From: Shewanella pneumatophori
GTDB lineage: Bacteria; Pseudomonadota; Gammaproteobacteria; Enterobacterales; Shewanellaceae
DNA length: 64,000 bases
Assembly (NCBI RefSeq): GCF_023283895.1
Contig: NZ_JAKILB010000006.1
Location: forward strand, 283,163-347,162
Direction: 5' to 3'
Position numbers and translations under genes: made by a program. The notes under the pieces were generated by a model that made no database searches, was not told the origin of the DNA, and saw only the letters and a program-made list of their open reading frames with translations. Shown here piece by piece: positions 35,166-44,009 of the stretch. How positions within the stretch are numbered: position 1 is the first letter of the stretch; the number at the start of each line of letters is the position of its first letter.

Positions 35166-36452
35166 GTGATTGAAAACGATACACTTATGCAAGCTGCGCC
35201 GCCAAGCGGAGCAGCGCTAACCACTTGGTTAGATTTTTTACTCGCTATACACCCAACTGAAATTGATATGGGGTTAGCGCGAGTGCAGGCAGTGGCAAAG
35301 CGTATGGAGCTTGACCACTTAGCTGACACAAAAGTCGTGACGGTTGCAGGGACTAACGGTAAAGGCACAACTTGCGCCATGATTGAAGCCGCACTGCAAT
35401 TGTCTGGTAAAAGTGTTGGCGTATATAGCTCGCCTCATTTGCTTAATTACAATGAGCGAGTGCGGATCAATGGTGTTGATGCAACTGATGTGGCATTAGT
35501 TGCAGCGTTTGAAGCGATTGAATTAGCAAGAGCTGAGATCTCATTAACTTTCTTTGAGTACGCAACGCTTGCTGGTTTGTATTTATTTAAAGCAGCCAAA
35601 CTTGATGTTGTGTTACTCGAAGTCGGTCTTGGCGGTCGCTTAGATGCTACAAATTTAATTGACGCTGACATTGCAGTTGTCACTTCAATTGATTTAGACC
35701 ATCAAGAGTATTTAGGTGATACCCGGGAGCTGGTTGGCGCAGAAAAAGCAGGAATTTTTAGAGCAAACAAACCGGCTATTGTTGGTGAGGGAGATTGCCC
35801 AGAATCATTAATTCAAGTAGCTGAAAATACCGGCGCGTTATTGTATCGAGTTGGCAGCGAGTTTAGCTATCAATGTACGGCACAAGATTGGCACTACCAA
35901 GGTCAGCGGTTTAATTTAAGTCAACTTCCATTGCCGTTTTTGCCGCAACCTAATGCTGCAACCGTTATCGCGGTACTAGAGCATTTATGTCCGACTATTC
36001 CTGCGGCGATAGTTGCTAAAGCGGTTGGCGAAACTCAGCTTGCAGGTCGATTAGAGCATTTGAGTCAGTCACCAAAGGTTATTGTGGACGTTGCCCATAA
36101 TCCTCATGCAGCCCGTTATTTAAAGTCGCGTTTAGCGGCAATGCCAAAAGCGCGTTTATTTGCGCTTTGCGGCATGTTAAAAGATAAAGATGCACGCTCA
36201 GTATTACAAGTGCTAGCTACAGATGTGGATGAATGGTTTTTATGTGATTTAGCTGGGCCTCGCGGCGCATCAGCGATTGAGCTAAATGCACTTATGCCTC
36301 AAGGCGCAAGTGCACAAACATTTGCGCAGATGCAAGATGCTTGGCAGGCTATTAAAGCTCAGTTACAAGCCGATGATGTTGTTATTGTTTTTGGCTCGTT
36401 TTACACAGTAGCGGGTTTTAAAGATTTGTTTAAGGGGGAAGAGCTTGTCTAG
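35166..36452 (+). CDS. folC: Dihydrofolate/folylpolyglutamate synthase FolC
   Basis: 428-residue bifunctional ligase adding glutamate to dihydropteroate and folates. P-loop GTNGKGTT near residues 62-69; Mur-ligase family motifs YSSPHLLNYNERVRING, EVGLGGRLDATN, TSIDLDHQEYLG and VAHNPHA. GTG start at 35166; an ATG at 35187 is an alternative but has no better ribosome-binding site. The last codons overlap the start of dedD. Confidence 0.96.
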   Translation: MIENDTLMQAAPPSGAALTTWLDFLLAIHPTEIDMGLARVQAVAKRMELDHLADTKVVTVAGTNGKGTTCAMIEAALQLSGKSVGVYSSPHLLNYNERVRINGVDATDVALVAAFEAIELARAEISLTFFEYATLAGLYLFKAAKLDVVLLEVGLGGRLDATNLIDADIAVVTSIDLDHQEYLGDTRELVGAEKAGIFRANKPAIVGEGDCPESLIQVAENTGALLYRVGSEFSYQCTAQDWHYQGQRFNLSQLPLPFLPQPNAATVIAVLEHLCPTIPAAIVAKAVGETQLAGRLEHLSQSPKVIVDVAHNPHAARYLKSRLAAMPKARLFALCGMLKDKDARSVLQVLATDVDEWFLCDLAGPRGASAIELNALMPQGASAQTFAQMQDAWQAIKAQLQADDVVIVFGSFYTVAGFKDLFKGEELV

Positions 36453-37074
36453 TCAATTTCAAAACCGTCTAGTGGGCGTCATTGTAATTGTGGCACTAGG
36501 GGTTATATTTTTACCCGATATATTGGATGGCAAAAAACAGCGCGAAGAGGAGCAGTTTGCAGAAATTCCCCTAAGGCCTGAAATAGAACAAAGCAGTTTA
36601 TCTGAGCAAGACAACTTGCCTGATCAAGATATTAATTCACTTGATCTTGGTGAGGGCGAAACTGCGGACTCAAATGGTGATGATTCTTGGCATATCGCTG
36701 AAACTGAAGAGGCTAATGAAGCGCAATCGGCTGCCAAAGCTCCAGCAACTGAGTCAGCTAAAGTCACTGAAAAAGTGGTCGCAAAAACTGAAGCTAAACC
36801 GCAACCAAAGCCAGTAACAAAACCTTCTGCCGCGTGGACGATTCAGCTAGGCAGTTTCAATAATGCCGCCAACGTTAAAGGTCTTGTTAATCGACTCAGA
36901 GCAAAAGGCTTTACTGCTTATACTTTGCCAACAAAGCCTGTTGATGGCCAGTTAACTAAAGTGTTTGTTGGGCCCAATATCTCCAAAGATAAATTGAGCC
37001 GTATGCAGAACGATATCTATAAACTCACAGAGCTAAAAGGGCGCATTGTTGCCTATAATCCTGTGGAAAAATAG
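36445..37074 (+). CDS. dedD: SPOR-domain division protein DedD
   Basis: 209-residue protein: one membrane span near the N-terminus (residues 8-24), an acidic and Ala/Lys-rich linker, and a C-terminal SPOR domain (about 131-205, WTIQLGSFNNAANVKGLVNR) that binds denuded septal peptidoglycan. Start is TTG at 36445, inside the end of folC (eight-base overlap) with a strong GGGGGAA upstream. Matches DedD in E. coli by order (folC-dedD-cvpA-purF) and architecture. Confidence 0.93.
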   Translation: MSSQFQNRLVGVIVIVALGVIFLPDILDGKKQREEEQFAEIPLRPEIEQSSLSEQDNLPDQDINSLDLGEGETADSNGDDSWHIAETEEANEAQSAAKAPATESAKVTEKVVAKTEAKPQPKPVTKPSAAWTIQLGSFNNAANVKGLVNRLRAKGFTAYTLPTKPVDGQLTKVFVGPNISKDKLSRMQNDIYKLTELKGRIVAYNPVEK

Positions 37075-37080
37075 TAAATT

Positions 37081-37155
37081 GCGATTGTCTTTATCAGAGA
37101 AAAAGTTATTTCGTTGCCAAAGGGTGAGAAATAACTCTGTCTCTGATAGAATCGC
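37081..37155. other. Long imperfect hairpin between dedD and cvpA
   Basis: Three paired blocks: GCGATT/AATCGC (37081-37086 with 37150-37155), ATCAGAGA/TCTCTGAT (37093-37100 with 37140-37147) and AGTTATTTC/GAAATAACT (37104-37112 with 37128-37136). A 3x3 internal loop lies between the inner two blocks and a 15-base terminal loop at the tip. No T-tract. It could be a structured leader of cvpA-purF or a small repeat element. Confidence 0.65.
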
Positions 37156-37189
37156 GCCGTCTTAACCCCTTTGCTGGATTATTTCTTAA

Positions 37190-37678
37190 ATGGTTTGGAT
37201 TGATTACGCCATCATTATCGTTATCGGACTATCAACTCTGATAAGTTTGGTCCGTGGTTTTGTAAAAGAAGCCATGTCTCTCGTTGTTTGGTTTGCCGCC
37301 TTTTTTATTGCAAGCCAGTTCTATCTTAAGCTCGCAGAACATCTCACTCAGATGCAGGATGAAATGGTACGTAATGGTGTAGCCATTGCTATCTTATTTG
37401 TCGCAACGCTGGTGCTTGGCGCATTAGTTAACTACTTAATTGGTCAATTGGTTTCTAAAACCGGATTGTCAGGCACAGATAGAGTATTGGGCTTATGTTT
37501 TGGTGCGCTTAGGGGCGCATTAATCGTTAGCGCGTTACTGTTTTTTATGGATGCTTTTACCGGAGCACCCAACACAGATTGGTGGCAGGATTCTACACTC
37601 GTGCCCGAATTTGGAGTTGTGATCCAGTGGTTTTTTGACTACGTGGAAAACACCTCAAGCTTTGTACCCAAAATATAA
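37190..37678 (+). CDS. cvpA: Colicin V production family membrane protein CvpA
   Basis: 162-residue inner-membrane protein with four hydrophobic segments, starting MVWIDYAIIIVIGLSTLISL and carrying the family text LVRGFVKEAMSLVVWFAAF and GTDRVLGLCFGALRGALIV. Directly upstream of purF, as in E. coli, with which it is normally co-transcribed. In enteric bacteria it is linked to envelope integrity and bile resistance; the molecular function is unknown. Confidence 0.95.
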   Translation: MVWIDYAIIIVIGLSTLISLVRGFVKEAMSLVVWFAAFFIASQFYLKLAEHLTQMQDEMVRNGVAIAILFVATLVLGALVNYLIGQLVSKTGLSGTDRVLGLCFGALRGALIVSALLFFMDAFTGAPNTDWWQDSTLVPEFGVVIQWFFDYVENTSSFVPKI

Positions 37679-37777
37679 AATGCATTAAAGCATTACTTGG
37701 TCATAGTCGAGTTTAGATAAGCGATTACGGCAATAAATATTAAATAATAGAACATCTTACAATGAGGAAACTCACCC

Positions 37778-39292
37778 ATGTGTGGTATCGTCGGAATAGT
37801 AGGTCAGACATCGGTTAATCAAACCATTTATGATGCACTGACCGTGCTTCAGCATCGTGGACAGGATGCTGCAGGCATTGTGACTGTAGATGGCTATGCG
37901 TTTAGATTACGTAAAGCTAATGGTTTGGTTAAGGATGTTTTTGAGCCAAAGCATATGCAACGCCTGCAAGGTAATTCAGGTATAGGGCATGTGCGTTACC
38001 CTACGGCAGGTAGCTCAAGTGCGTCAGAGGCGCAGCCGTTTTATGTAAACTCGCCATTTGGTATTTCACTTGCTCATAATGGTAACTTAACCAACACGGT
38101 TGAGTTGCATGAGCGCCTAGTGAAGCAACGCCGTCACGTTAATACGACTTCTGACTCTGAAGTGCTACTGAACCTGCTAGCCGACGAGTTACAAAATACC
38201 ACCACTCACAATCTAAGCCCTGATGAAGTGTTTAATGCCGTCACCCAAGTTCACGAATTAACCCGCGGTGCTTATGCGGTTGTGGCAATGATTATCGGTC
38301 AGGGCTTGGTTGCATTTAGAGACCCATTTGGTATTCGTCCACTTGTGCTAGGTAAGCACGAAACTGAGACAGGTACTGAATATATGGTTGCCTCTGAAAG
38401 CGTAGCACTTGATGCTGTTGGCTTTGAGTTTATGCGCGATGTTGCACCTGGTGAAGCTGTTTATATTACCTTAGAAGGTGAGCTTTACACCCGCCAATGT
38501 GCACATTCTCCAAGCTATGCACCGTGTATTTTTGAGTTCGTTTACTTTGCCCGTCCGGATTCGACCATTGACAACATTTCTGTTTATAGCAGCCGTGTGA
38601 ATATGGGGACTATGCTGGGTGAGAAGATCAACAAAGAATGGGAAGATCACGATATTGATGTGGTTATTCCAATCCCAGAAACCTCGTGTGATATCGCCTT
38701 AGAGATCGCTCGCCACATGGACTTACCTTACCGCCAAGGTTTTGTGAAAAACCGTTATATCGGCCGTACCTTTATTATGCCGGGTCAGCAAGAGCGTAAA
38801 AAGTCAGTACGTCGTAAACTTAACGCTATTAACGCTGAGTTTAAGGGCAAAAACGTCTTGCTGGTTGATGACTCAATTGTTCGTGGCACTACGTCTGAGC
38901 AGATCATTGAGATGGCGCGTGAAGCAGGTGCTAACAAAGTGTACTTTGCATCAGCAGCCCCTGAAATTCGCTTCCCGAACGTATACGGCATTGATATGCC
39001 AACCACTAATGAGCTTATTGCCCACGGTCGTGATGTTGAAGAGATCACCAAGCTAATCGGTGCCGATGGCATGATTTTCCAATCGCTACCGGATCTAATT
39101 GAAGCGGTACGTAAAGAAAACCCAGCGATTAAGCGTTTTGAAACCTCTGTATTTGACGGTAAATATGTTACTAACGACGTAAACCAAGAATACCTAGATT
39201 ATATTACGCAATTGCGTAACGATGACGCTAAAGCTAATCGCAGTAAAGATATTGGCACTAACTTAGAGATGCATAACGTTTGTCATCCATAA
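37778..39292 (+). CDS. purF: Amidophosphoribosyltransferase PurF
   Basis: 504-residue enzyme catalysing the first step of purine synthesis (PRPP + glutamine to phosphoribosylamine). The N-terminal nucleophile is Cys2 (MCGIVGIVG), exposed after Met removal; glutaminase-domain [12 protein letters not shown] and HNGNLTN follow. The PRPP-binding loop [13 protein letters not shown] lies near residue 362. No obvious PurR palindrome was seen upstream of cvpA or purF. Confidence 0.97.
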   Translation: MCGIVGIVGQTSVNQTIYDALTVLQHRGQDAAGIVTVDGYAFRLRKANGLVKDVFEPKHMQRLQGNSGIGHVRYPTAGSSSASEAQPFYVNSPFGISLAHNGNLTNTVELHERLVKQRRHVNTTSDSEVLLNLLADELQNTTTHNLSPDEVFNAVTQVHELTRGAYAVVAMIIGQGLVAFRDPFGIRPLVLGKHETETGTEYMVASESVALDAVGFEFMRDVAPGEAVYITLEGELYTRQCAHSPSYAPCIFEFVYFARPDSTIDNISVYSSRVNMGTMLGEKINKEWEDHDIDVVIPIPETSCDIALEIARHMDLPYRQGFVKNRYIGRTFIMPGQQERKKSVRRKLNAINAEFKGKNVLLVDDSIVRGTTSEQIIEMAREAGANKVYFASAAPEIRFPNVYGIDMPTTNELIAHGRDVEEITKLIGADGMIFQSLPDLIEAVRKENPAIKRFETSVFDGKYVTNDVNQEYLDYITQLRNDDAKANRSKDIGTNLEMHNVCHP

Positions 39293-39323
39293 TAAAGCCT
39301 GTTAGCCTCGAAAGAGGTTGACG

Positions 39324-39353
39324 AAAAAGCCGAGCAATTGCTCGGCTTTTTTT
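39324..39353. terminator. Bidirectional terminator after purF
   Basis: Stem AAAAAGCCGAGCAA / TTGCTCGGCTTTTT with almost no loop and T/A runs on both sides. Serves purF and the minus-strand 88-aa gene. Confidence 0.9.
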
Positions 39354-39371
39354 ATACATCGATTTCAAGCT

Positions 39372-39638
39372 CTAGAATAAATGCATGGCCCAAACTAACA
39401 TCCAGCTTGCAAAAAGTAGGCTGCAGGGTCTTTTATCAAAACCATGGCCAATCTTAAGACCAATTAAGCTGCTAATACAGGTTAATGGCACGATAAGGCT
39501 GGTCAGTAATAGCGGCGCGGCACCTAAGGTTAAATGTACAAATGGAGAGAGTATTAATAGCCAAGATGTGACTAATAAAAAATGAAATAGCATCAATTTA
39601 TCGAGCCTAACTCCATGGTTACTTAAAGTCGCTAACAT
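39372..39638 (-). CDS. Small membrane protein, possibly Fur-controlled
   Basis: 88-residue hydrophobic protein with three likely membrane segments (FLLVTSWLLILSPFVHL, LLLTSLIVPLTCISSLIG, SLLFASWMLVWAMHLF). ATG preceded by a strong GGGGGATAAAG. A near-palindromic Fur-box-like site (TGAGAATGGTTCTCA, 39681-39695) lies 43 bases upstream, so iron control is plausible. No family recognised. It is divergent from topB. Confidence 0.75.
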   Translation of the reverse strand: MLATLSNHGVRLDKLMLFHFLLVTSWLLILSPFVHLTLGAAPLLLTSLIVPLTCISSLIGLKIGHGFDKRPCSLLFASWMLVWAMHLF

Positions 39639-39680
39639 CTTTATCCCCCCTGTTTAAGATATCGCCATTAGAGCACTTAA

Positions 39681-39695
39681 TGAGAATGGTTCTCA
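39681..39695. promoter_or_regulatory. Fur-box-like palindrome between the 88-aa gene and topB
   Basis: TGAGAATGGTTCTCA fits the 7-1-7 Fur pattern (TGATAATNATTATCA) as a near-palindrome with one asymmetric pair. Its distance from the 88-aa gene suits a repressor site. Confidence 0.55.
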
Positions 39696-39829
39696 ACTAA
39701 ATTTACAATCTTTGAGCAGGCAGTTCATTTCAAATGGCAAACTCGCTTGAGTTATCGGCTTTTGTTTGCACCTTCAAGTACTTCAATGTACAGTTACTGT
39801 TAATTTATACAGTAATCTTTTTGTTACCG

Positions 39830-41869
39830 ATGATCTTATATATTGCTGAAAAACCAAGTTTGGGCAGGGCGATAGCCGATGTTTTACCTAAGCCATTAAA
39901 GAAAGGTGATGGTTTTATTCGTGCAGCCAATGGCGACTGTGTTTCGTGGTGTGTCGGGCACCTGCTTGAGCAAGCTGAGCCAGATGCTTACGCTCCAGAA
40001 TACAAATCTTGGAAGTTCGAACATCTACCAATCGTTCCTGAAACTTGGAAGATGAAGCCTAAGTATAAGATGCGTGGCCAAATTGCTGTACTTAGAGGTC
40101 TAGTTAAAGAAGCAAGCCAGCTAGTTAACGCAGGCGATCCTGATAGAGAAGGTCAGCTTTTAGTTGATGAGATCATTGCTCACCTTGGGGTTAAAGGCGC
40201 TAAATTACAAAATGCACAACGATTATTGATAAGCGACTTAAACCCGCAAGCGGTGAAAAGAGCTTTAGGCCAATTACGCTTAAATAAAGAGTTTGTGCCT
40301 TTATCAACGTCAGCATTAGCGCGTTCTCGTGCTGACTGGTTATATGGCATGAATATGACCAGAGCTTATACCATTCAGGGACGAAAAGTCGGTTATCAAG
40401 GTGTGTTATCAGTTGGCCGAGTGCAAACGCCTGTGCTTGGGCTTGTGGTGCGCCGTGATGCCGAGATTGCCGAATTTGTTTCTAAGCCTTTTTATGAGGT
40501 GTTAGCGCACTTAGCGACAGATAAACAAGAACGCTTTAGCGCTAAATGGCAACCTAGTGAAGCCTGTCAGCCCTATATGGATGAGGAAGGGCGAGTACTG
40601 TCTAAAGGCTTAGCGCAAAATGTAGTAGGGCGGATAAACGGCCAAAACGGCACTGTCGAAAAAGTTGTCGCACAAGATAAGAAACAAAATGCCCCCCTGC
40701 CATATAGCTTATCTGCACTGCAAATTGACGCCGCTAAACGTTTTGGTATGAGCGCCAAAGCGGTGCTTGATACCTGTCAGTCATTGTATGAAAAACATAA
40801 GCTTATTACTTATCCACGCTCAGATAGCCGTTATCTACCTGTAGAGCAGCATGGCTTAGCGCCAAGTGTTGTACGTGCCGTTATGAGTGGGGCGAGCGAG
40901 CTAGTGGCTGGCTGTGATGACCCAAATACCAAGTTAAAATCTAAAGCATGGAACGATAAAAAAGTCGACGCGCATCATGCGATTGTGCCGACAGAAAAAA
41001 CCGCCAATTTAGCCAGTTTAAGTCAGGCAGAGAAACAGTTATACCTGCAAATTGCGCGGCAATACCTGATGCAGTTTTACCCCGCGTATCTTTATAAAGA
41101 GACCCAAGTCGACATTATTATTGCCGGTGGTTTATTTAAAACTAAGGCCAAGCAAGAAGTTGCCTTAGGTTGGAAACAGCTGTTAAAGCAAAGCAAAGAT
41201 AAAGAGAGTCGTAATACAAGCAGCGACCAACAAACCGATGATGACGAGCATCTGGCTAATATACCAGCGCTGAAAAAAGGCCAAGTATTACTTTGTGAGC
41301 GCGGCGAATTACTCGAAAAACAAACTCAGCCACCAAAGCATTTTACTGATGCGACCTTGCTTAGTGCGATGACGGGGATTAGCCGCTATGTGACCGATCC
41401 TGAAATTAGAAAAATCCTTAAAGATACAGATGGTTTAGGGACTGAAGCAACACGTGCGGGGATCATTGAGTTGTTATTTAAGCGCACTTATTTAACACGC
41501 CAAGGTAAGTCCATCTTAGCAACTGAAGTCGGTAAGGGATTAGTCAATAGCTTGCCACAAAGTGCCACTACGCCAGATATGACTGCGTTATGGGAGAATA
41601 ATCTCGATGCGATAAGTCGTAAAGAGGCCAAATATCAAAACTTTATGCAGCCATTAATTAACTCAATCCATGCTCTAATTGAACAAGCTGGCGCGCAATT
41701 ACCAACATCATTACAAGGAGTAAAATCTCCTGATGCAGGTTTAAAAAAGCGCCGTTCATCAGCGAGAAAAAGTACATCAACTAAAGGTGTCAGCGCTACA
41801 ACGAAAAGTGCTAGAGCAAGCTCATCAAGAAGTAAATCGACTAAAGCCGCTGCAACAAAGAAACGTTAA
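39830..41869 (+). CDS. topB: DNA topoisomerase III TopB
   Basis: 679-residue type IA topoisomerase that decatenates DNA. Toprim motifs AEKPSLGRAIAD at the N-terminus and DPDREGQLL near 102; active-site Tyr328 in LITYPRSDSRY, the same number as in E. coli TopB. That match supports the start at 39830 rather than the longer frame open from 39734, whose first 32 codons look spurious. The C-terminal 40 residues are Lys/Ser/Arg-rich (ARKSTSTKGVSATTKSARAS) and probably bind DNA. The ribosome-binding site is weak. Confidence 0.95.
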   Translation: MILYIAEKPSLGRAIADVLPKPLKKGDGFIRAANGDCVSWCVGHLLEQAEPDAYAPEYKSWKFEHLPIVPETWKMKPKYKMRGQIAVLRGLVKEASQLVNAGDPDREGQLLVDEIIAHLGVKGAKLQNAQRLLISDLNPQAVKRALGQLRLNKEFVPLSTSALARSRADWLYGMNMTRAYTIQGRKVGYQGVLSVGRVQTPVLGLVVRRDAEIAEFVSKPFYEVLAHLATDKQERFSAKWQPSEACQPYMDEEGRVLSKGLAQNVVGRINGQNGTVEKVVAQDKKQNAPLPYSLSALQIDAAKRFGMSAKAVLDTCQSLYEKHKLITYPRSDSRYLPVEQHGLAPSVVRAVMSGASELVAGCDDPNTKLKSKAWNDKKVDAHHAIVPTEKTANLASLSQAEKQLYLQIARQYLMQFYPAYLYKETQVDIIIAGGLFKTKAKQEVALGWKQLLKQSKDKESRNTSSDQQTDDDEHLANIPALKKGQVLLCERGELLEKQTQPPKHFTDATLLSAMTGISRYVTDPEIRKILKDTDGLGTEATRAGIIELLFKRTYLTRQGKSILATEVGKGLVNSLPQSATTPDMTALWENNLDAISRKEAKYQNFMQPLINSIHALIEQAGAQLPTSLQGVKSPDAGLKKRRSSARKSTSTKGVSATTKSARASSSRSKSTKAAATKKR

Positions 41870-41874
41870 TTGGG

Positions 41875-41912
41875 TATAAAGCTAATCAGCGCTATGGCTG
41901 AGTAGCTTTATA
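41875..41912. terminator. Hairpin between convergent topB and LysR gene
   Basis: Ten-base arm TATAAAGCTA paired with TAGCTTTATA, one A-G mismatch, then five more pairs and a six-base loop. It lies between convergent genes; no long T-tract. Confidence 0.6.
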
Positions 41913-41931
41913 TCGCATTTAGAGCGTCTAT

Positions 41932-42825
41932 TTAAAGCGGTGATACGTTAGCTTTAAGCACTTTTAGCAAGGTTTGGTAACGTGCAGGTAGCTGGCGATT
42001 ACGCTTATTGACCAAATAGAGTTGCTCAGTCACTTTTTGTGGTGCTTGATGTAAAGTGAGCTCTTGCTTGTGAATAAAACTGTCGAAAGCACTTTTAGGG
42101 AGCACAGTAAAACCAATGCCTTGCGATACGGGTAATAGAATTTGGCTGAGTTGATTGACATAACTTGCGGTGGGTAGTTTGTCGATATTGATGTCGGCGA
42201 ATTCGGCTACGCCACATTGGTCAAAGTAGAGTGATAAGTAATGGGCTGAGTCAGGATGTTTTACTACGCCACATTCCATCAGAGTTTGTGCGGTAACTTG
42301 TTTACCTTCAAAGTGCTTTGGCAAAATCAGGCATAAATATTCACAGCCTAATGGTTCAATATTAAACTCACAGGCGTTTGGTTTATGGGTCACAATGCCA
42401 AGATCAATACTCGCTTCAGTTATGTCTTTTAGGACTTTGCTATTTGGCGCCGCCTCTAGATGAATGGATAAATTGGGGTGGCGCTGCTGCAACTTGAGTA
42501 ATTCAGGGTAATACAGCAATGCTAAAGAGCCTGAGCAGGATAGACGGCATTGCCCTGAATAGGGATCATCAAAGTTTAAACTTTCGATAAGCTTAGCTTC
42601 ATGTTGCGCCACATCTAGCGCATATTGGTAAACTTGCCTACCTTGTTCGGTGATCTCAAATTGCTTGTTAATACGCTTAATTAGCGGGTGGCCGCAAGCT
42701 TGCTCTAACTTTTTAATTTGCTGGCTAACACCTGGTTGAGTCATATATAACTTTTCAGCTGTTTGAGTAAAGTGGCCAACATCAATGAGTGTTTTAAAGG
42801 TATTGAGCCAAGTAGGATTGAGCAT
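41932..42825 (-). CDS. LysR family transcriptional regulator
   Basis: 297-residue LysR-type regulator: N-terminal winged helix (residues 1-60, GHFTQTAEKLYMTQPGVSQQIKKLE) and a periplasmic-binding-like effector domain (about 90-295). It is divergent from the GNAT gene at 43015, with a 189-base shared promoter region, so that gene is a candidate target. The effector is unknown. Confidence 0.93.
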   Translation of the reverse strand: MLNPTWLNTFKTLIDVGHFTQTAEKLYMTQPGVSQQIKKLEQACGHPLIKRINKQFEITEQGRQVYQYALDVAQHEAKLIESLNFDDPYSGQCRLSCSGSLALLYYPELLKLQQRHPNLSIHLEAAPNSKVLKDITEASIDLGIVTHKPNACEFNIEPLGCEYLCLILPKHFEGKQVTAQTLMECGVVKHPDSAHYLSLYFDQCGVAEFADINIDKLPTASYVNQLSQILLPVSQGIGFTVLPKSAFDSFIHKQELTLHQAPQKVTEQLYLVNKRNRQLPARYQTLLKVLKANVSPL

Positions 42826-43014
42826 GTTAAGGCCTTACTGTGATCTGAGATTCACTAAGATACACAAGAATTGAATTAAGCTGATAAGTTAAATAATAAT
42901 TTACCATTATTGAAATGAGAAGTATTGATAAGTTTAACCCTACAAATAGGCGATAATAGTGACAAGTTGAGCTATTTATCGTGTAGATTTAGCCGGTTAA
43001 TTTTAGAGATTAAA

Positions 43015-43449
43015 ATGATGAATATTGAATTTAGTAACGGCCAATTAGCCCCACAATTACAAGTGCAGTTATCAGCTGGGTTTGAATCTCATAGCCAGCA
43101 ACAATTGGCACCTGCATATGAACAGCAACGCCTTAATTGGACAGTGCAAGATGAACACGGCAATCTTGTCGCAGCCTTAACCGCTGATCTACTTTGGGAT
43201 TGGTTATATATTGATGAACTGTGGGTTGCTGATAGTTGTCGTGGCAGCGGTATGGGAAGGCAGTTGATGCAACAAGCAGAGTTATACGCTGTGAGCGAAA
43301 AGCTGTCCGGTTTATGGCTGTGGACTCAAAGCTGGCAAGCGCCAGAGTTTTATCAGCGTTTAGGCTTTGAGGAGTTTACTCGTTTTGAAGGTTTTCCTAC
43401 AGGACATAGCCGCATAGGGTTACGCAAATATTTACAGGTTCAGGGTTAA
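43015..43449 (+). CDS. GNAT family N-acetyltransferase
   Basis: 144-residue acyltransferase; acetyl-CoA-binding motif A reads VADSCRGSGMGRQLMQQAE near residues 77-95, followed by the C-terminal YQRLGFEEFTRFEGFPTGH. Two adjacent ATG codons (43015 and 43018) follow AGAG; the first was taken. A longer frame from 42925 adds an unrelated N-terminus. Substrate unknown; possibly controlled by the divergent LysR gene. Confidence 0.88.
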   Translation: MMNIEFSNGQLAPQLQVQLSAGFESHSQQQLAPAYEQQRLNWTVQDEHGNLVAALTADLLWDWLYIDELWVADSCRGSGMGRQLMQQAELYAVSEKLSGLWLWTQSWQAPEFYQRLGFEEFTRFEGFPTGHSRIGLRKYLQVQG

Positions 43450-43521
43450 CCCGTTTTAACTATGTTAAGGTTTGAGCCATAATTCTAATCTGTATCATTT
43501 TGACTAAGCAAAGGATTTGCG

Positions 43522-43956
43522 ATGAAATATGTTCCCGCTATGGTATTAGGCTTGATTGCGGCCGGCCTACCTGCCGTTACCTTTAGCATTGCTGCGAGTT
43601 ATTCGCCACTATTGAGTTATTTAATTGAGGTGGAGGGCTTAAATAGCAATAGCCCTGAGTGGTTGCTAGTCATACTGCAAGATAGTGCTATTACGCTTTT
43701 GAGCGCAGTGGCGATTGTCTTTATTTATCGACGACTATTAAGCCAATTTCCATTTAATTGGTTGGCAATTATCTTAATGCAATTACCTCTATCGCTGCTG
43801 GTGATAGAGGTGAATGGTTTACCAATTGATTTTGCAAATCTGTATGAGCTTTCAAAATCGCTGCCTACGCTTATTAATGTAATTGCTATTGTATTGATAT
43901 ATAAGCTGTTTAAGCTGATTGATAACAAACAAGCCACTGTAAACAGTGGCTTGTAG
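43522..43956 (+). CDS. Integral membrane protein, unknown
   Basis: 144-residue protein with four hydrophobic segments (starting MKYVPAMVLGLIAAGLPAVT; then AITLLSAVAIVFIYRRLL, WLAIILMQLPLSLLVIEV, LINVIAIVLIYKLFKL). AAGGA lies nine bases before ATG. No family recognised. Its last eight codons form one arm and loop of a perfect ten-base hairpin (43930-43953) that ends exactly at the stop codon. Confidence 0.8.
   Translation: MKYVPAMVLGLIAAGLPAVTFSIAASYSPLLSYLIEVEGLNSNSPEWLLVILQDSAITLLSAVAIVFIYRRLLSQFPFNWLAIILMQLPLSLLVIEVNGLPIDFANLYELSKSLPTLINVIAIVLIYKLFKLIDNKQATVNSGL
43930..43953. other. Perfect hairpin inside the 3' end of the membrane-protein gene
   Basis: CAAGCCACTG - TAAA - CAGTGGCTTG immediately before the TAG stop at 43954. 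No T-tract follows, so it is not a standard terminator; an mRNA 3'-end stabiliser or a bidirectional stop against the convergent radical-SAM gene is possible. Confidence 0.6.
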
Positions 43957-43977
43957 TGGTTTATTGCACCAAACTGA

Positions 43978-44009
43978 GTTAATCAGTTAATCAGTTAATC
44001 AGTTAGTCA
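43978..44009. repeat. Four tandem 8-bp units (GTTAATCA)
   Basis: Three perfect units and one with a single change. It overlaps the last codons and stop of the minus-strand radical-SAM gene. Slippage here would change at most the extreme C-terminus. Confidence 0.8.

Noticed and set aside
39734..39829. N-terminal extension of topB
   Set aside because: The 32 extra residues are absent from the family, and the start at 39830 puts the active-site tyrosine at residue 328 as in E. coli.
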